Assembly: GCF_030253575.1 (NCBI RefSeq)
Contig: NC_080559.1
Coordinates: 8,026,501 to 8,090,500, forward strand
Direction: 5' to 3'
Length of the DNA: 64,000 nt
DNA from: Rhododendron vialii
Taxonomy: Eukaryota > Streptophyta > Magnoliopsida > Ericales > Ericaceae
Positions 11,991 to 21,892 of the stretch are shown here, one piece after another; the first letter of the stretch is position 1, and each line of letters begins with the position of its first letter. The notes below the pieces were generated by a model that saw only the letters and a list, made by a program, of their open reading frames with translations, was not told the origin of the DNA and made no database searches. Both the position numbers and the translations under genes were made by a program.

Positions 11991-12900
11991 AAGTGCTAAA
12001 AATTAAACGAAAAGGGCCTAATTTTGCGAACATTCGTATTTTTTAAGTACTTATTTTTTAATTTACGAAATGAGTCATTTTCTTACGATACATCACTTTA
12101 ATTCAAAAAAACAAGTAAAAATTGTTCACCGCGAGTGTGAAGATCTTATTGTTCAAATAATATTATTCTAAAATGGACATAATTAAATTTTATCTCATTG
12201 ACTCTCATAATCAAGTTTCTGCTCTAAACAGTATTTTACACAATCATTGTGAGTACCATTTTTGTTGGAAATTGAATTCTACACTCCCTTTATTGACATC
12301 TATACTCTTTTTTTTGTCTTTTAGCAAAAAAATTACATACACTTTCAACACTAAAATCCAAAAAAAAAGTGTAAAATTCAATTTTCTTTTTGTTCCAAAA
12401 AATCAATTTTCAACATTGTCCCACTTTTTGCCGATCGTCCATGCTGAGTTAGTGAGTTGTCTTCTTGTTATTGGGCAGGCGGACACTCCCTTCTACACGA
12501 AGGGTCCGTGTATAATTTATTACGTTCTTAGAGCATCTCCAAGAGTCTAACCAAAATTCTAGCCATTTTGCTTAGGAAAAATGAGTTAGCTAGCCATCAA
12601 AAGGTTGAAACACCCGAGGCGAAAGAGAACACAGCTGTCAAATACGGTAACAGAGAACACAGTTGTCAAACCAGGACTTCCCAAGACTTCCCGGATCTCG
12701 CCTCTCAGGTTCCCCCATGGACTCCCAATTCTCTCCAACGAAACCCCAAACCCAAATCTAGAAAGGTGGAAAATCAGTCGATTTTAATTTCAATTTCCAA
12801 GATACAAGAAAGTAACCCAGCCTCCAAAGCCACCAAGATCAGTAGTCAATTTTGATTTTGGGGCTACAAAACAGGAACCCTAAACACAAACACAGAAGTA
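11991..12900. other. ALS-B upstream region
   Basis: AT-rich up to about 12530, then more GC-rich towards ALS-B. No TATA box at a convincing distance from the ALS-B ATG was found. No independent gene is supported. Confidence 0.45.
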
Positions 12901-13006
12901 CTGCTACTTGCTTCTCGCCACTTCTCTCTCCTCTCAAGTTCCAACAAGAACCCTAAACACAAACACACAAAACAGACTCCTCTCTGTTTCTCTCTTCCCG
13001 TCAGAC

Positions 13007-14887
13007 ATGGCAGCGCTGGGTGTAAACCCTGCCACCTCCTCCAATCCTCCCTCAATTTTCATCTTCCACACCAAATCCAGAGACTCTCTTCCCAGATTCA
13101 CCCTCCCCTTCACCTCTAATCCCCGTCGACCCACCACCACCCTCCGCCGCCTTCTCTACCTTTCCAATGTCTTCCCCAATTCCAAACCCACCACCACAAC
13201 CGAAAGATTCGTTTGCCGATTCACCCCTGGCCAACCCAGAAAGGGCAGCGATGTCCTCGTCGAAGCCCTCGAGCGTGAAGGCGTAAAAGACGCGTTCGCC
13301 TACCCCGGCGACGCGTCGATGGAGATCCACCAGGCCCTCAAGCGCTCCCCCACCATCCGCATCGTCCTCCCCCGCCACGAGCAGGGCGGGATCTTCGCCG
13401 CCGAGGGCTACGCACGCGCCTCCGGCCTCCCCGGCGTCTGCATCGCCACCTCCGGCCCCCGCGCCACCAACCTCGTCTCCGGACTTGCTGACGCAATGCT
13501 CGACAGCGTCCCCATCGTCGCCATCACCGGACGAGTTCCGCTGATGATCGGAATCAATGCTTTTCAAGAGACCCCAATTGTTGAGGTAACTAGGTCTATT
13601 ACAAAGCACAATTACCTTGTGCTGGATGCCGAAGATATTCCTAGAATTGTGCGAGAGGCGTTTTTTCTTGCTTGTTCAGACCGTTCTGGTCCAGTTTTGA
13701 TTGATGTACCTAAAGATATACAGCAACAATTGGTGGTACCCAATTGGGATCCACCCATGATACTACCTGGGTATATGGCTAGATTACCGAAAGAGCCTCT
13801 AGTGGCACATTTGGAACAAGTTGTTAGGCTTGTATCCGAGTCGAAGAAACCAGTTTTGTATGTGGGTGGTGGGTGTTTGAATTCGAGTGAGGAGTTGAAG
13901 AGGTTTGTGGAGCTTACAGGGATTCCGGTCGCGAGCAATTTAATGGGTCTTGGGGTGTACCCGGCTTCGGATGATATGTCTCTTGGAATGTATGGTACTA
14001 TTTACGCCAATTATGCTGTGGATAGTAGCGATTTGTTGCTTGCTTTTGGGGTCAGGTTTGATGACCGTGTGACCAAAAAGCTTGAAGCTTTTGCTAGCCG
14101 AGCTAACGTTGTTCATATTGATATCGATTCTGCTGAGATAGGGAAGAATAACCAACCCCATGTATCGGTTTGCGCGGATGTGAAATCTGCTTTGAAAGGT
14201 CTGAATAAGGTTTTGGAGGGTAAAAGAGGTCAGCTTAAGCTTGATTTTTCTGCTTGGAAGAAGGAGTTAAAGGAGCAGAAAATTCAGCGCCCATTGACCT
14301 TTAAGACCTTTGGAGATGCCATTACACCGCAATATGCAATTCAGGTTCTTGACGAGTTAACGGATGGGAATGCTATTGTAAGTACTAGTGTTGGCCAGCA
14401 TCAGATGTGGGCTGCACAATTTTACAAGTATAATAGGCCGAGGCAGTGGCTTACTTCCGGCGGATTAGGGGCTATGGGTTTTGGATTGCCTGCTGCAATG
14501 GGTGCCGCTGTTGCTAGACCTGATTTGGTCGTTGTGGACATTGATGGCGATGGGAGTTTTATCATGAATGTCCAGGAGTTGGCAACAATTCGGGCGGAGA
14601 ATCTTCCGGTTAAAATAATGGTGTTGAATAATCAGCATTTGGGTATGGTGGTTCAACGAGAGGATGAGTCTCAAATATTCCCAAATCTGTTGAAAATCGC
14701 GGAAGCTTGTGAGATTCCTGCTGCTCGGGTGATGAAGAAGGACAATCTTAGGGCTGCAATTCAGAAGATGTTGGATATGCCTGGTCCCTATTTGTTGGAT
14801 GTTATCGTACCACATCAGGAGCGTGTCTTGCCTATGATCCCCAGCGGTGGAGCATTCAAAGATGTGATTACTGAAGGCGGTGGTTGA
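13007..14887 (+). CDS. ALS: Acetolactate synthase-like protein (ALS-B), open frame but altered active-site region
   Basis: A 626-residue intronless frame, against about 660-670 for plant ALS (plastid ThDP enzyme making acetolactate or acetohydroxybutyrate for Val, Leu and Ile). The ATG at 13007 is chosen because it aligns with the ALS-A start; the frame is open 33 codons further upstream without ATG. In order: a Ser/Thr/Pro-rich transit-like leader (1-80), [11 protein letters not shown] (99-109, usually YPGG), LPRHEQGG with the catalytic Glu at 125, FAD-region GVRFDDRV (348-355), ThDP/Mg2+ motif DGDGS (513-517) and NNQHLG (541-546), and IPSGG with Ser613. Odd: VPRRMIGTD reads VPLMIGIN (one residue lost, P178 kept), three residues are missing between L326 and G327, the herbicide-site Trp (Arabidopsis W574) is Arg551, and about 17 residues of the following mobile loop are absent. 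It may be an inactive or re-purposed paralogue. A hAT element abuts the stop codon. Confidence 0.88.
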   Translation: MAALGVNPATSSNPPSIFIFHTKSRDSLPRFTLPFTSNPRRPTTTLRRLLYLSNVFPNSKPTTTTERFVCRFTPGQPRKGSDVLVEALEREGVKDAFAYPGDASMEIHQALKRSPTIRIVLPRHEQGGIFAAEGYARASGLPGVCIATSGPRATNLVSGLADAMLDSVPIVAITGRVPLMIGINAFQETPIVEVTRSITKHNYLVLDAEDIPRIVREAFFLACSDRSGPVLIDVPKDIQQQLVVPNWDPPMILPGYMARLPKEPLVAHLEQVVRLVSESKKPVLYVGGGCLNSSEELKRFVELTGIPVASNLMGLGVYPASDDMSLGMYGTIYANYAVDSSDLLLAFGVRFDDRVTKKLEAFASRANVVHIDIDSAEIGKNNQPHVSVCADVKSALKGLNKVLEGKRGQLKLDFSAWKKELKEQKIQRPLTFKTFGDAITPQYAIQVLDELTDGNAIVSTSVGQHQMWAAQFYKYNRPRQWLTSGGLGAMGFGLPAAMGAAVARPDLVVVDIDGDGSFIMNVQELATIRAENLPVKIMVLNNQHLGMVVQREDESQIFPNLLKIAEACEIPAARVMKKDNLRAAIQKMLDMPGPYLLDVIVPHQERVLPMIPSGGAFKDVITEGGG

Positions 14888-14894
14888 TCAAAAT

Positions 14895-15748
14895 TAGGGC
14901 TGTTACGAACCCGACCGGACCGAAAAAGACCGAAAAAACCGACCGATCGGTTCGGTCCAAGGGAGTTTTTTTTCGGTTCGGGGTGGATTGAACCGAACCG
15001 AATCTAGGTCGGTTCGGTCTCGGTTTTTTGGAAATCTATACCGACCGAACCGAACCGAACCGAATGCGGACCGAACCGACCGAACCATATATATTATATA
15101 TATTTATATAAATTGTTTTAATCTTCTGGCTCTTATTGTTTTGAATGGTTAACTTTTGGCTCTTACTTTTTTTTTTTTGGAATTTCATTGCTTGATTTAT
15201 TTACGTTTTTGCAAAATTTTCCAATCGATTACTCTCTCTGTTCTAAATTATTTTAACTCCTCCAAGTTATATACACGAGTGTAGAAAATATTTCCAATCG
15301 ATTGAAAAAAAAAGATGGTGGAAGAAAAAGATGGTGGAAGAGTACTTGTAAAAGTTGTAATTGTTTGAGCATAATTGTTGTATGTTTTTTTTTTTTTTCA
15401 ATTGGTGTTTGAAAAAAAAAAAAGGTACAAATTACGATGGCCTAAATGTGAAAAAATGGCTCAAACATGGGTGATTGACTTAAGGTTGAAAATTGTCCAA
15501 ATATGGGTGAGAAACATGTGAAAATGGCCCAAATATGGGTAAAAAAATGGTCTAAACATAGCTCGTAATCTATTGTTAGTTTTTAAAAACGGCCCAAATG
15601 ACCCAACTAAGGCCCATTTCGGGCGGACCGAACGCCCCGAAATTCCCGACCGAACCGAACTCACCCCGAACCGAATCAAACCGAATTTAATTTCGGTCGA
15701 AATCGGTCTCCGAATTATATACCCCGAACCAACCGAATAACTCCCCTA
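14895..15748. mobile_element. hAT-like non-autonomous element at the ALS-B stop codon
   Basis: Begins TAGGGCTGTTACGAAC and ends GAATAACTCCCCTA. Perfect 8-bp duplications ATCAAAAT lie at 14887-14894 and 15749-15756; 8 bp is the hAT signature. Both ends are rich in CCGAAC/GTTCGG repeats facing each other, and the centre is AT-rich without coding capacity. The left duplication starts on the last base of the ALS-B TGA, so any transcript would use this element as 3' UTR. Confidence 0.7.
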
Positions 15749-15756
15749 ATCAAAAT

Positions 15757-16759
15757 ATTGATCAACTAAAGCCTCAGGCTTCGTATTTAGCAACTCTAGG
15801 CTAAGCAAAAAGTTTTGACCATGGTTTATTTAATTTCCTGTGGTATTGTGTTTTTGTTTCCCCCTTATACTGTACAGTTTCTTTTCAAGTCGTCTGTCGT
15901 TTTGACACCGTAGTTGTTCTTTTAATGTTAAGTTCAATCATCTTGCTTTTAAATGGAGCTTCATGTTCTTTTAATGGCAAGGTCTCCTAAACCCACTTTG
16001 TTTTTCCCTTTCTCTCATCTTCACCTTTTTCCAGGTGGCTCATCGAAACAACAAAGATCATATACAAACTTTTCATCCTATTTTCGTCTTCCGTAGTGTT
16101 GAATTTTCGAACCAGCAAGGGCAATCCTAGCATACTCGAAATCGATGACTAATCCGAAGAAAACCACATGAGCATTTGAAAGTCTACTTTGTAATAGCAA
16201 TTAAAGGTGCTCCAAATCACGTGAATGTTTTGGTCAATTCACGTTATTTGGAGCTCCGATGGGCAAGAGATCGGTCCCAACCTCACGGGATTTTTGTTTG
16301 AACAGGTGGGATTTTTTTTGGAAGGGCGTAGTTGAAAGAGCAAGACAGTTCCTAAGCAAGGGAAGGAGGAGATGATGCAGCCCAAGGAGAAGTATAGAGA
16401 CCACAGAGAATGAGAAAGTATGAGACGGTTTCATTCATGATGACTGGTTGTTCTCGTTGATCAATCATTGGCAGAGTTGGTCGTCGTCGGAACCTATAAC
16501 TGGAGAGGAAAGAGACGAAAGAGACAAGGTGGATTGGTTGAAGAGGGAGGCGGTGGAGGACAGTGGGAGGAGCGAGAAGTTAACCGTGAAAAAAGGAAGA
16601 AGACAAAATAGATGACTAATGCTTTGAGACTTGAGTGAGAGAGTAGAGTTTGGTTCAGTCTCTCATGAGTGTACATTTGTCAGAAAGTGGCAAACAGTCG
16701 TGCGGAATAAAAAATAGACTCGTGGCATTATGTCACCCCTTTCAAAATACTGAGAGTTT
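15757..16759. other. Intergenic, no gene seen
   Basis: No supported coding region, RNA gene or repeat. It probably includes the displaced original 3' flank of ALS-B. Confidence 0.45.
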
Positions 16760-16769
16760 ACGGGGTCAA

Positions 16770-17142
16770 AAATGCTACCGGTACAGAAATCTGTGCACAG
16801 ATTGTGCACAGATTTTTTTATGAGCCCACCACGGATTCTACACAAATGATTCGAGCCGTTCATTAAATATAAAACATTTTTTCAAGGGCTTCTGTAAAAA
16901 ATCAGCTCAATCCAATACCTATAGGTTCTTGATCTAATTATCTAACTTTTTATTACCCGAAAATCTGAATGAAAATTTAAATGATTGGATCGAGCACTTA
17001 CAGGTATTAAATTGAGCTAATTTTTTACGGGGGTTCTTGAAAAAATATTTTACATTTAATGAACGGTTCAGATTATTTGTGTGGGACCCGTGGACCACAA
17101 AATCTGTGCACAATCTGTGCATAGATTTCTGTACCAGTAGCA
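16770..17142. mobile_element. Fold-back MITE at the left edge of a hAT-like element
   Basis: The ends match in inverted order: TGCTACCGGTACAGAAATC (from 16773) against a right end GATTTCTGTACCAGTAGCA (to 17142), with CTGTGCACA-rich stems. The centre is a second, imperfect palindrome built on 'aatcagctcaatcc'. The same centre occurs in the element at 21518-21883, so both belong to one family. The exact target duplication is ambiguous; 'cggggtcaa' (16761-16769) and 'cagggccta' (17141-17149) may be its decayed copies. Confidence 0.6.
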
Positions 17143-17147
17143 GGGCC

Positions 17148-18683
17148 TAGGGACGGCAATTTCGGCCTACCCGATCCAATCCGATCCGTTCCCTGTCCCA
17201 AATGGGTAGAGGATTTGGAGATTATTTGGGGATCGGTAGGGTATGGGGATAACTTTTAAAAAAGAGTAAGGAACGGGTAGGGGGTGGATATGAGTTAGTC
17301 CCCGCCCTAATCTCCGCCCCACTAGCCTACTATATATAATTATATATACATAAGTGAGGGTTTACCCACATGTTATTCTGTTTTATGTTAAATGCTCAGT
17401 TTGTTTTTCCCCGTGGGTGAATTTTGATGGTAACTAAAAGTGATGGAAAGAGCATAAATTTACTATTTGTGGATAGTGGATTGTGAGTGAGATGGTTGTG
17501 GAGAATTATGAGAAGTTATGGCATGGTGTTAGATATAATTTTTGAACTACTATGAGATAGATTAGAGAACGAGTATTGGGCGTGGATTTGAATGTAATGT
17601 ATGTTGTCTTGTAGTCTGATGTTATTACCGACTAATGTGGCTGATATTGAATGAAGGTTCGAGGTTTTCTTTTCGAATTTGAGTATCTTCTGTGTATTTT
17701 TGTTTCACATTTTCTTAATGCATTTTTCATTTTGAACACAGTCTACCACTTCGGGAAACTCGCTCGCTGTCAAAATGTAATGGCAGCTAGGGCTGTAAAT
17801 GAACTGAGCCATTCGCGAACTGTTCGAGGCTCGGTTCGGTAAGAGCTCGTTCGAGTTTGATTCGTCTGCTAAACGAACTGAACTTGAACCTCAATTCTAG
17901 GCTCGTTTCGTAAATGAACTGAACCTGAGCCTAATAGTATTCGGCTCGGTTAGGTTCGCGAACCTATACTTAAATTTAATTAATAATTCAATAGGAGTTT
18001 ATTTGTAAATATAAAATTTTTTAAGGTTGTATATATAATTCAATACTTATTTTTCTCCCAAATTCTATACGATCAATGAGAGAGTTTGGGTTCGTTTGAG
18101 TTTAATGAGTTGAGCCGAATCAAACCTGAGTCTTGACGAGCTCAATTCGAGCTTAGATTCGGCTCGACTCGATTCATTTGGGTTTAACGAGCCAAACTCG
18201 AGCCAAGATGTTCAAGTTCGAATCGAACCCGAGCCGAACTCGAGCCAGACTAGTATCTTAACAAACCCAACCGAGCCGAACCCAAGCCTTGAAAAATTTT
18301 AACGAGCCGAACTCGAGCCAAGTTGTTTAGGCTCGAATCGAACTCGAGCCGAACTCATACCTTAACGAACCCGAGCCGAACTTAACAGGGTTCGGCTTGA
18401 TTCAGTTCGTTTACAGCCCTAATGGTAGCCAAGATTTTTTTTTTTTGAATTTAGTTTCATGGTTTGTGTTTTCTAATGGTAGATGACCCTTTTTTTTAAA
18501 AGCTTTGGAATCTTTGGATCCCCGATTCCCTGCGGAGATCTCCGTTCCCAATTTGGAGCGGGGATGGAGAGTAAAAATAAATCCCCAGTGGGAATCGGGG
18601 CGGGGATGAAGAGGGATTTGGGTTCGGAGATCGGGGATCGGAATAGTGGTATCCACCCCCGACCCTTCCCATTGCCATCCCTA
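17148..18683. mobile_element. hAT-like element with TAGGGAYGGCAAT ends, carrying a nested hAT
   Basis: The left end TAGGGACGGCAAT (17148) pairs with the right end ATTGCCATCCCTA (to 18683). ACGGGGTC follows it at 18684-18691, and an identical 8-mer stands at 16760-16767, left of the fold-back MITE. This suggests the MITE landed at the hAT left junction. A second hAT-like element (17788-18421) sits inside. The ends carry GATCGGGG/CCCGATCC-type repeats. No transposase is present. Confidence 0.5.
17788..18421. mobile_element. hAT-like MITE with TAGGGCTGTAAA ends, nested
   Basis: Ends TAGGGCTGTAAATGAACTGA and TCAGTTCGTTTACAGCCCTA are near-perfect inverted repeats. Flanking 8-mers are ATGGCAGC (17780-17787) and ATGGTAGC (18422-18429), 7 of 8 identical. 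The body is dominated by 'cgagccgaactcgagcc'-type repeats in alternating orientation. No coding capacity. Confidence 0.68.
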
Positions 18684-18722
18684 ACGGGGTCTTTACGATG
18701 GGCTATTTCGATTAGGGGTAAG

Positions 18723-18862
18723 TGACAAAAGATGATAGATGAGGCCTCAAGAAACTCCGTAGGCAAGTATTTGCCGTCCATGGTCGTCAATCGTTGTATT
18801 CCTTTCAATTCTTCAAGCGTGAAGCATGGAGTTTTTGCACCTTGCTGCATTTCTTTCTGTTG
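18723..18862 (-). pseudogene. Coding-like exon fragment, possibly glycolipid-transfer-protein-like
   Basis: The minus-strand translation of this stretch includes TPCFTLEELKGIQRLTT, DGKYLPTEFLE and then ASSIIFCHLPL, which reads like real protein rather than chance sequence. It loosely resembles the N-terminal helix region of plant GLTP-domain proteins, but the match is from memory and weak. No further exons were found nearby, and the outer hAT element begins about 30 bases beyond it. It may be a stranded exon. Confidence 0.28.
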
Positions 18863-18869
18863 GTTTTAA

Positions 18870-20015
18870 TTTAATATTTTACTTTTATGTTAACATTGAT
18901 TGTGGGTCTAAGGAGGAATTATAGGAATGTATAGTTAGAGTCAAAATGGGAGTGTTTAGTTGAAAACCACTTTGACTAGGTTTCCTATTTTTCCTCCTAG
19001 TTTTGAGACCACTATCTGTTAGCATAACAAACTTACGTTTTATTAATGCCTATAAAACCTCTGCTTTGTTATTCGGCTGAAAAGTAGTAAAGTGCTCAAC
19101 TCTATAAAAACCTCTCTCATCCAAATATATTGTTGTACCAAAATCTATATATATATTTATATGAAAGAGGATGGCTGAAAGTGGTATCAGTGTCAGGAAA
19201 CAATCGGTTCGTGAGTTTGATTCGCTGCACCGAAGATAACTTGAAAGTCGTTATATCTTGGGGAAAGAACGCAATCCAACCCCGTGCAAAAGGGAGTGTA
19301 TCATTCCTTAGAAGGGCGTCATCATGTGCCTCGACCATCCCACAGGCTATTCTTATCTTTTCTCTAATAATATTGAATTGCCTTACTTGGTTGATTATTT
19401 GTTCTTGTTTAGGCATTTAATTTATTGCAGAAATATCCTAATCATATAATTTTCCCAACACTTTCTTCTTTTTTTGATCGGCCGCGTAGTATATCTTCCT
19501 GCCGTCCCTTAATGAGTAATTCCACCATTTTGGGCTATTTTATGGCTCTTAAATTTCAATTTGATCTATTTTGTGTAAAGGAGACTAGTGCAAATTTTTT
19601 TGGGGCCATACACACACATATATAGGAATCCTAAAATTTTGAGAACCCTCATTTTAAACTTTTTTGGGGGGCCGGAAGCGCAGACTTCCCCTGTCTTGGC
19701 CATAAGCCGGCCCTGTCCCAATCACTCTCTCTCTCTCTCTCTCGATCAAGCATCATTCATAGCGCTTCTCTCTCATCTCGGTTTTGCCATTTAGCAGTCT
19801 TAGAGCAAGTTTACCAGTGAAAATATATACTACCTCGTGAACAGTTCTCAATTCTACTTTAGCTATCAACTTTTTCTTTCACAACTATATCAACACTATT
19901 TATTTTACCTAACACTAATTAAAATATACTTTTTTCTTCTTTAATAGAAGAGAGAGAGGGGGAGTGAGAGAGAGAAGGCAGAAGAGAGAGAGAGAGTGAG
20001 GAAATATTAAAATAA
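18870..20015. other. Intergenic, no gene seen
   Basis: Short frames only; TC microsatellite at about 19725-19744 and GA-rich tract at about 19945-19998. No domain recognised. Confidence 0.45.
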
Positions 20016-20018
20016 TAA

Positions 20019-20793
20019 GGCTCCGTTCCAGAAATCTTCTTAAAAAATAAGTACTTATTTTGCCACTTCTCATTCAAAAATAAGAAGGGTCATTCCACAA
20101 AACCCAAATAAAAAGTTCATTTCACATTTTCAAACTCAAAAATAATGTAAATGAAAAAAAAAATTTAATTTTTTTTGTATCGTATTAAAGATCTCAATGA
20201 GATCTATCAAACAAGATCCATAGTGATAGGAAAATTATTTGCGTAAACACATGATTTTTGAGCTTGAAGTTGTCTTATACAAAAAATAAGACTGTTGCTA
20301 TAATAATGGGCGCCGGCGAAGAGAAATCGTACCGACGGCCGCGCCGGGCCATCTCGGCCACCGAACGGCCGATCCGAGCCGTCCAAAAATTCTATAAAAA
20401 AAAAACCGAGGGGGCCCGTGCAGGAATCAACGGCATCCGAGGTGTGTAGGATGCTTGATCCGAACACCCCTTTTCCGAGTATATACCCCTTTTCCGAGTA
20501 TATAATATATACTCGGAAAAAGGGTGTTCGGATCAAGCATCCTACACACCTCGGATGCCGTTGATTCCTACACAAGCCTCCTCGGTTTTTTTTTATAGAA
20601 TTTTTGGACGGCTCGGATCGGCCGTCCGGTGGCCGGAGAAGGCCCCGCACGGCCGTCGGTACGATTTCCCTCCCCGGCGCCTATTGGTACCTATATAAAT
20701 TCTTCAAAAATAAGCACCTCCTTCTTATCTTTGTGGAACAAGCCTTATTATTGAACAAAAAATAAGTTCTTATTCCATTTCTGGAACGGAGCC
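20019..20793. mobile_element. Tourist-like MITE (TAA duplication) carrying a fold-back element
   Basis: The ends GGCTCCGTTCCAGAAAT and ATTTCTGGAACGGAGCC are inverted repeats, flanked by TAA at 20016-20018 and 20794-20796. A 3-bp TAA/TTA target and GG...CC ends are typical of PIF/Harbinger (Tourist) elements. The inner 20309-20681 is a separate fold-back unit. Confidence 0.68.
20309..20681. mobile_element. Fold-back element with arms of about 180 bp
   Basis: Almost the whole unit is two inverted arms: the left arm runs from GGCGCCGG through 'cgtaccgacggccg', 'gatccgagccgtccaaaaat' and 'ggatgcttgatccgaacacc' to 'ttttccgagtatata', and the right arm mirrors it. The left arm has a short tandem duplication of 'ccttttccgagtatata' at 20466-20503. 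RNA from it would form a very long hairpin. Confidence 0.75.
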
Positions 20794-20796
20794 TAA

Positions 20797-21508
20797 GTAC
20801 CTCGTGAATAGTTGCTAGGTAGAGGAAGCTAACAACTGTAGACAAAGGGACAATACCTAACAGTTTACCTTCAAGGATATGCTAAGAATATTAATATCCT
20901 TCAAGGATATGCTAAAAATATTTATTAATGCTAAAAATGTCATTGACGAGTATTAATTATCAAAACACGTCCTGAGCCGTCATTTTCCCAACAAATTTAG
21001 CACTTTCCTGGCTGTGGTGCTTTGGTTGGGTTTTTAATATATGTTTGGATGCTCTCTTACGCATCTTTACCGTATGGAGGGAGGGAAAAAAAGAAATGCG
21101 GACCTTAATCTGTTTATTAGTCGTTTTTTTTTCCTTTATTTGTTTGTAATTCACACAGGGAATCCATGAACCATGTGCGGCTCCACTTGTTTGTGAAGAC
21201 AGGGAGTTACTGCAAATGGGTTCGAAGTTGTTTGCTGACCCTTTGTTGTTAGTTTATGAAAAAAAGCTCTTTAATTGCAATTGCATTTTCTTTGCAGGAA
21301 TTGAGCCTGGTATATCCTACTAGTATGTTAGACATCAAAATCCTCAAATGTAAGAGGTGGCGGCATGGTGTTTGGTTGTTGTATTCTAAACAATGATGCT
21401 CGTCATATATCTGGGTCGCACCCAGTTGCAGGGAGGGTGACCTTACAAATAAGCCCACAATGAGCCTATATGGCTCGGCTCAAGCCATGTCATGGCTCTA
21501 AAGCCTTT
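20797..21508. other. Intergenic, no gene seen
   Basis: AT-rich, with a short duplicated 'tccttcaaggatatgcta' at 20867-20883 and 20897-20914. No supported coding region. Confidence 0.45.
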
Positions 21509-21517
21509 GACCATTAA

Positions 21518-21883
21518 CGAAAAAGATATGAGGACCGCGGTTGTGCATACCGACGGCCGCGCGGGATCCACTACAGGCTCTGCACGGAAAATCAGAGCCG
21601 TTCAATAAATTTTTAAAAACAACCGAGTGGACATCGTGAAAAATCAGCTCAATCCGATATGTGTAAGTACTCGATCCGATCTTCTCATTTTGTAAATATC
21701 GGAAAAAATGGGAAGCTTGGATCGAGTACCTACAAATACTAGATTGAGCAGATTTTTCACATTTCCCACTTGGTTTTTTGTTTTAAAATTATTAAACGGT
21801 TTGGATTTTTCATGCTAGCTGGACTCGTAGTGGGCCCCACGTGGCCGTCTGTACGGTACCCATCAGTACCTATGGCAGTACTC
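21518..21883. mobile_element. Fold-back MITE with 9-bp target duplication GACCATTAA
   Basis: GACCATTAA at 21509-21517 and 21884-21892 bounds the unit; 9 bp fits the Mutator superfamily. The body is an imperfect palindrome centred near 21690: 'gaaaaatcagctcaatccga' against 'tagattgagcagatttttcac'. Its core matches the element at 16770-17142. The ends carry 'ccgacggccgcg', also seen in the arms of 20309-20681. Confidence 0.65.
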
Positions 21884-21892
21884 GACCATTAA

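Noticed and set aside
12908..13006. Upstream extension of the ALS-B frame
   Set aside because: It starts at a CTG, not ATG, and is homologous to the untranslated leader of ALS-A; the ATG at 13007 aligns with the ALS-A start.
13052..13609. 185-codon minus-strand frame inside ALS-B
   Set aside because: Shadow of the GC-rich 5' part of ALS-B; low-complexity Gly/Asp/Glu composition. Similar shadows over ALS-A and ALS-C were also dropped.
14903..15088. Minus frame rich in Ser-Val-Arg
   Set aside because: Produced by the GTTCGG repeats at the end of the hAT-like element.
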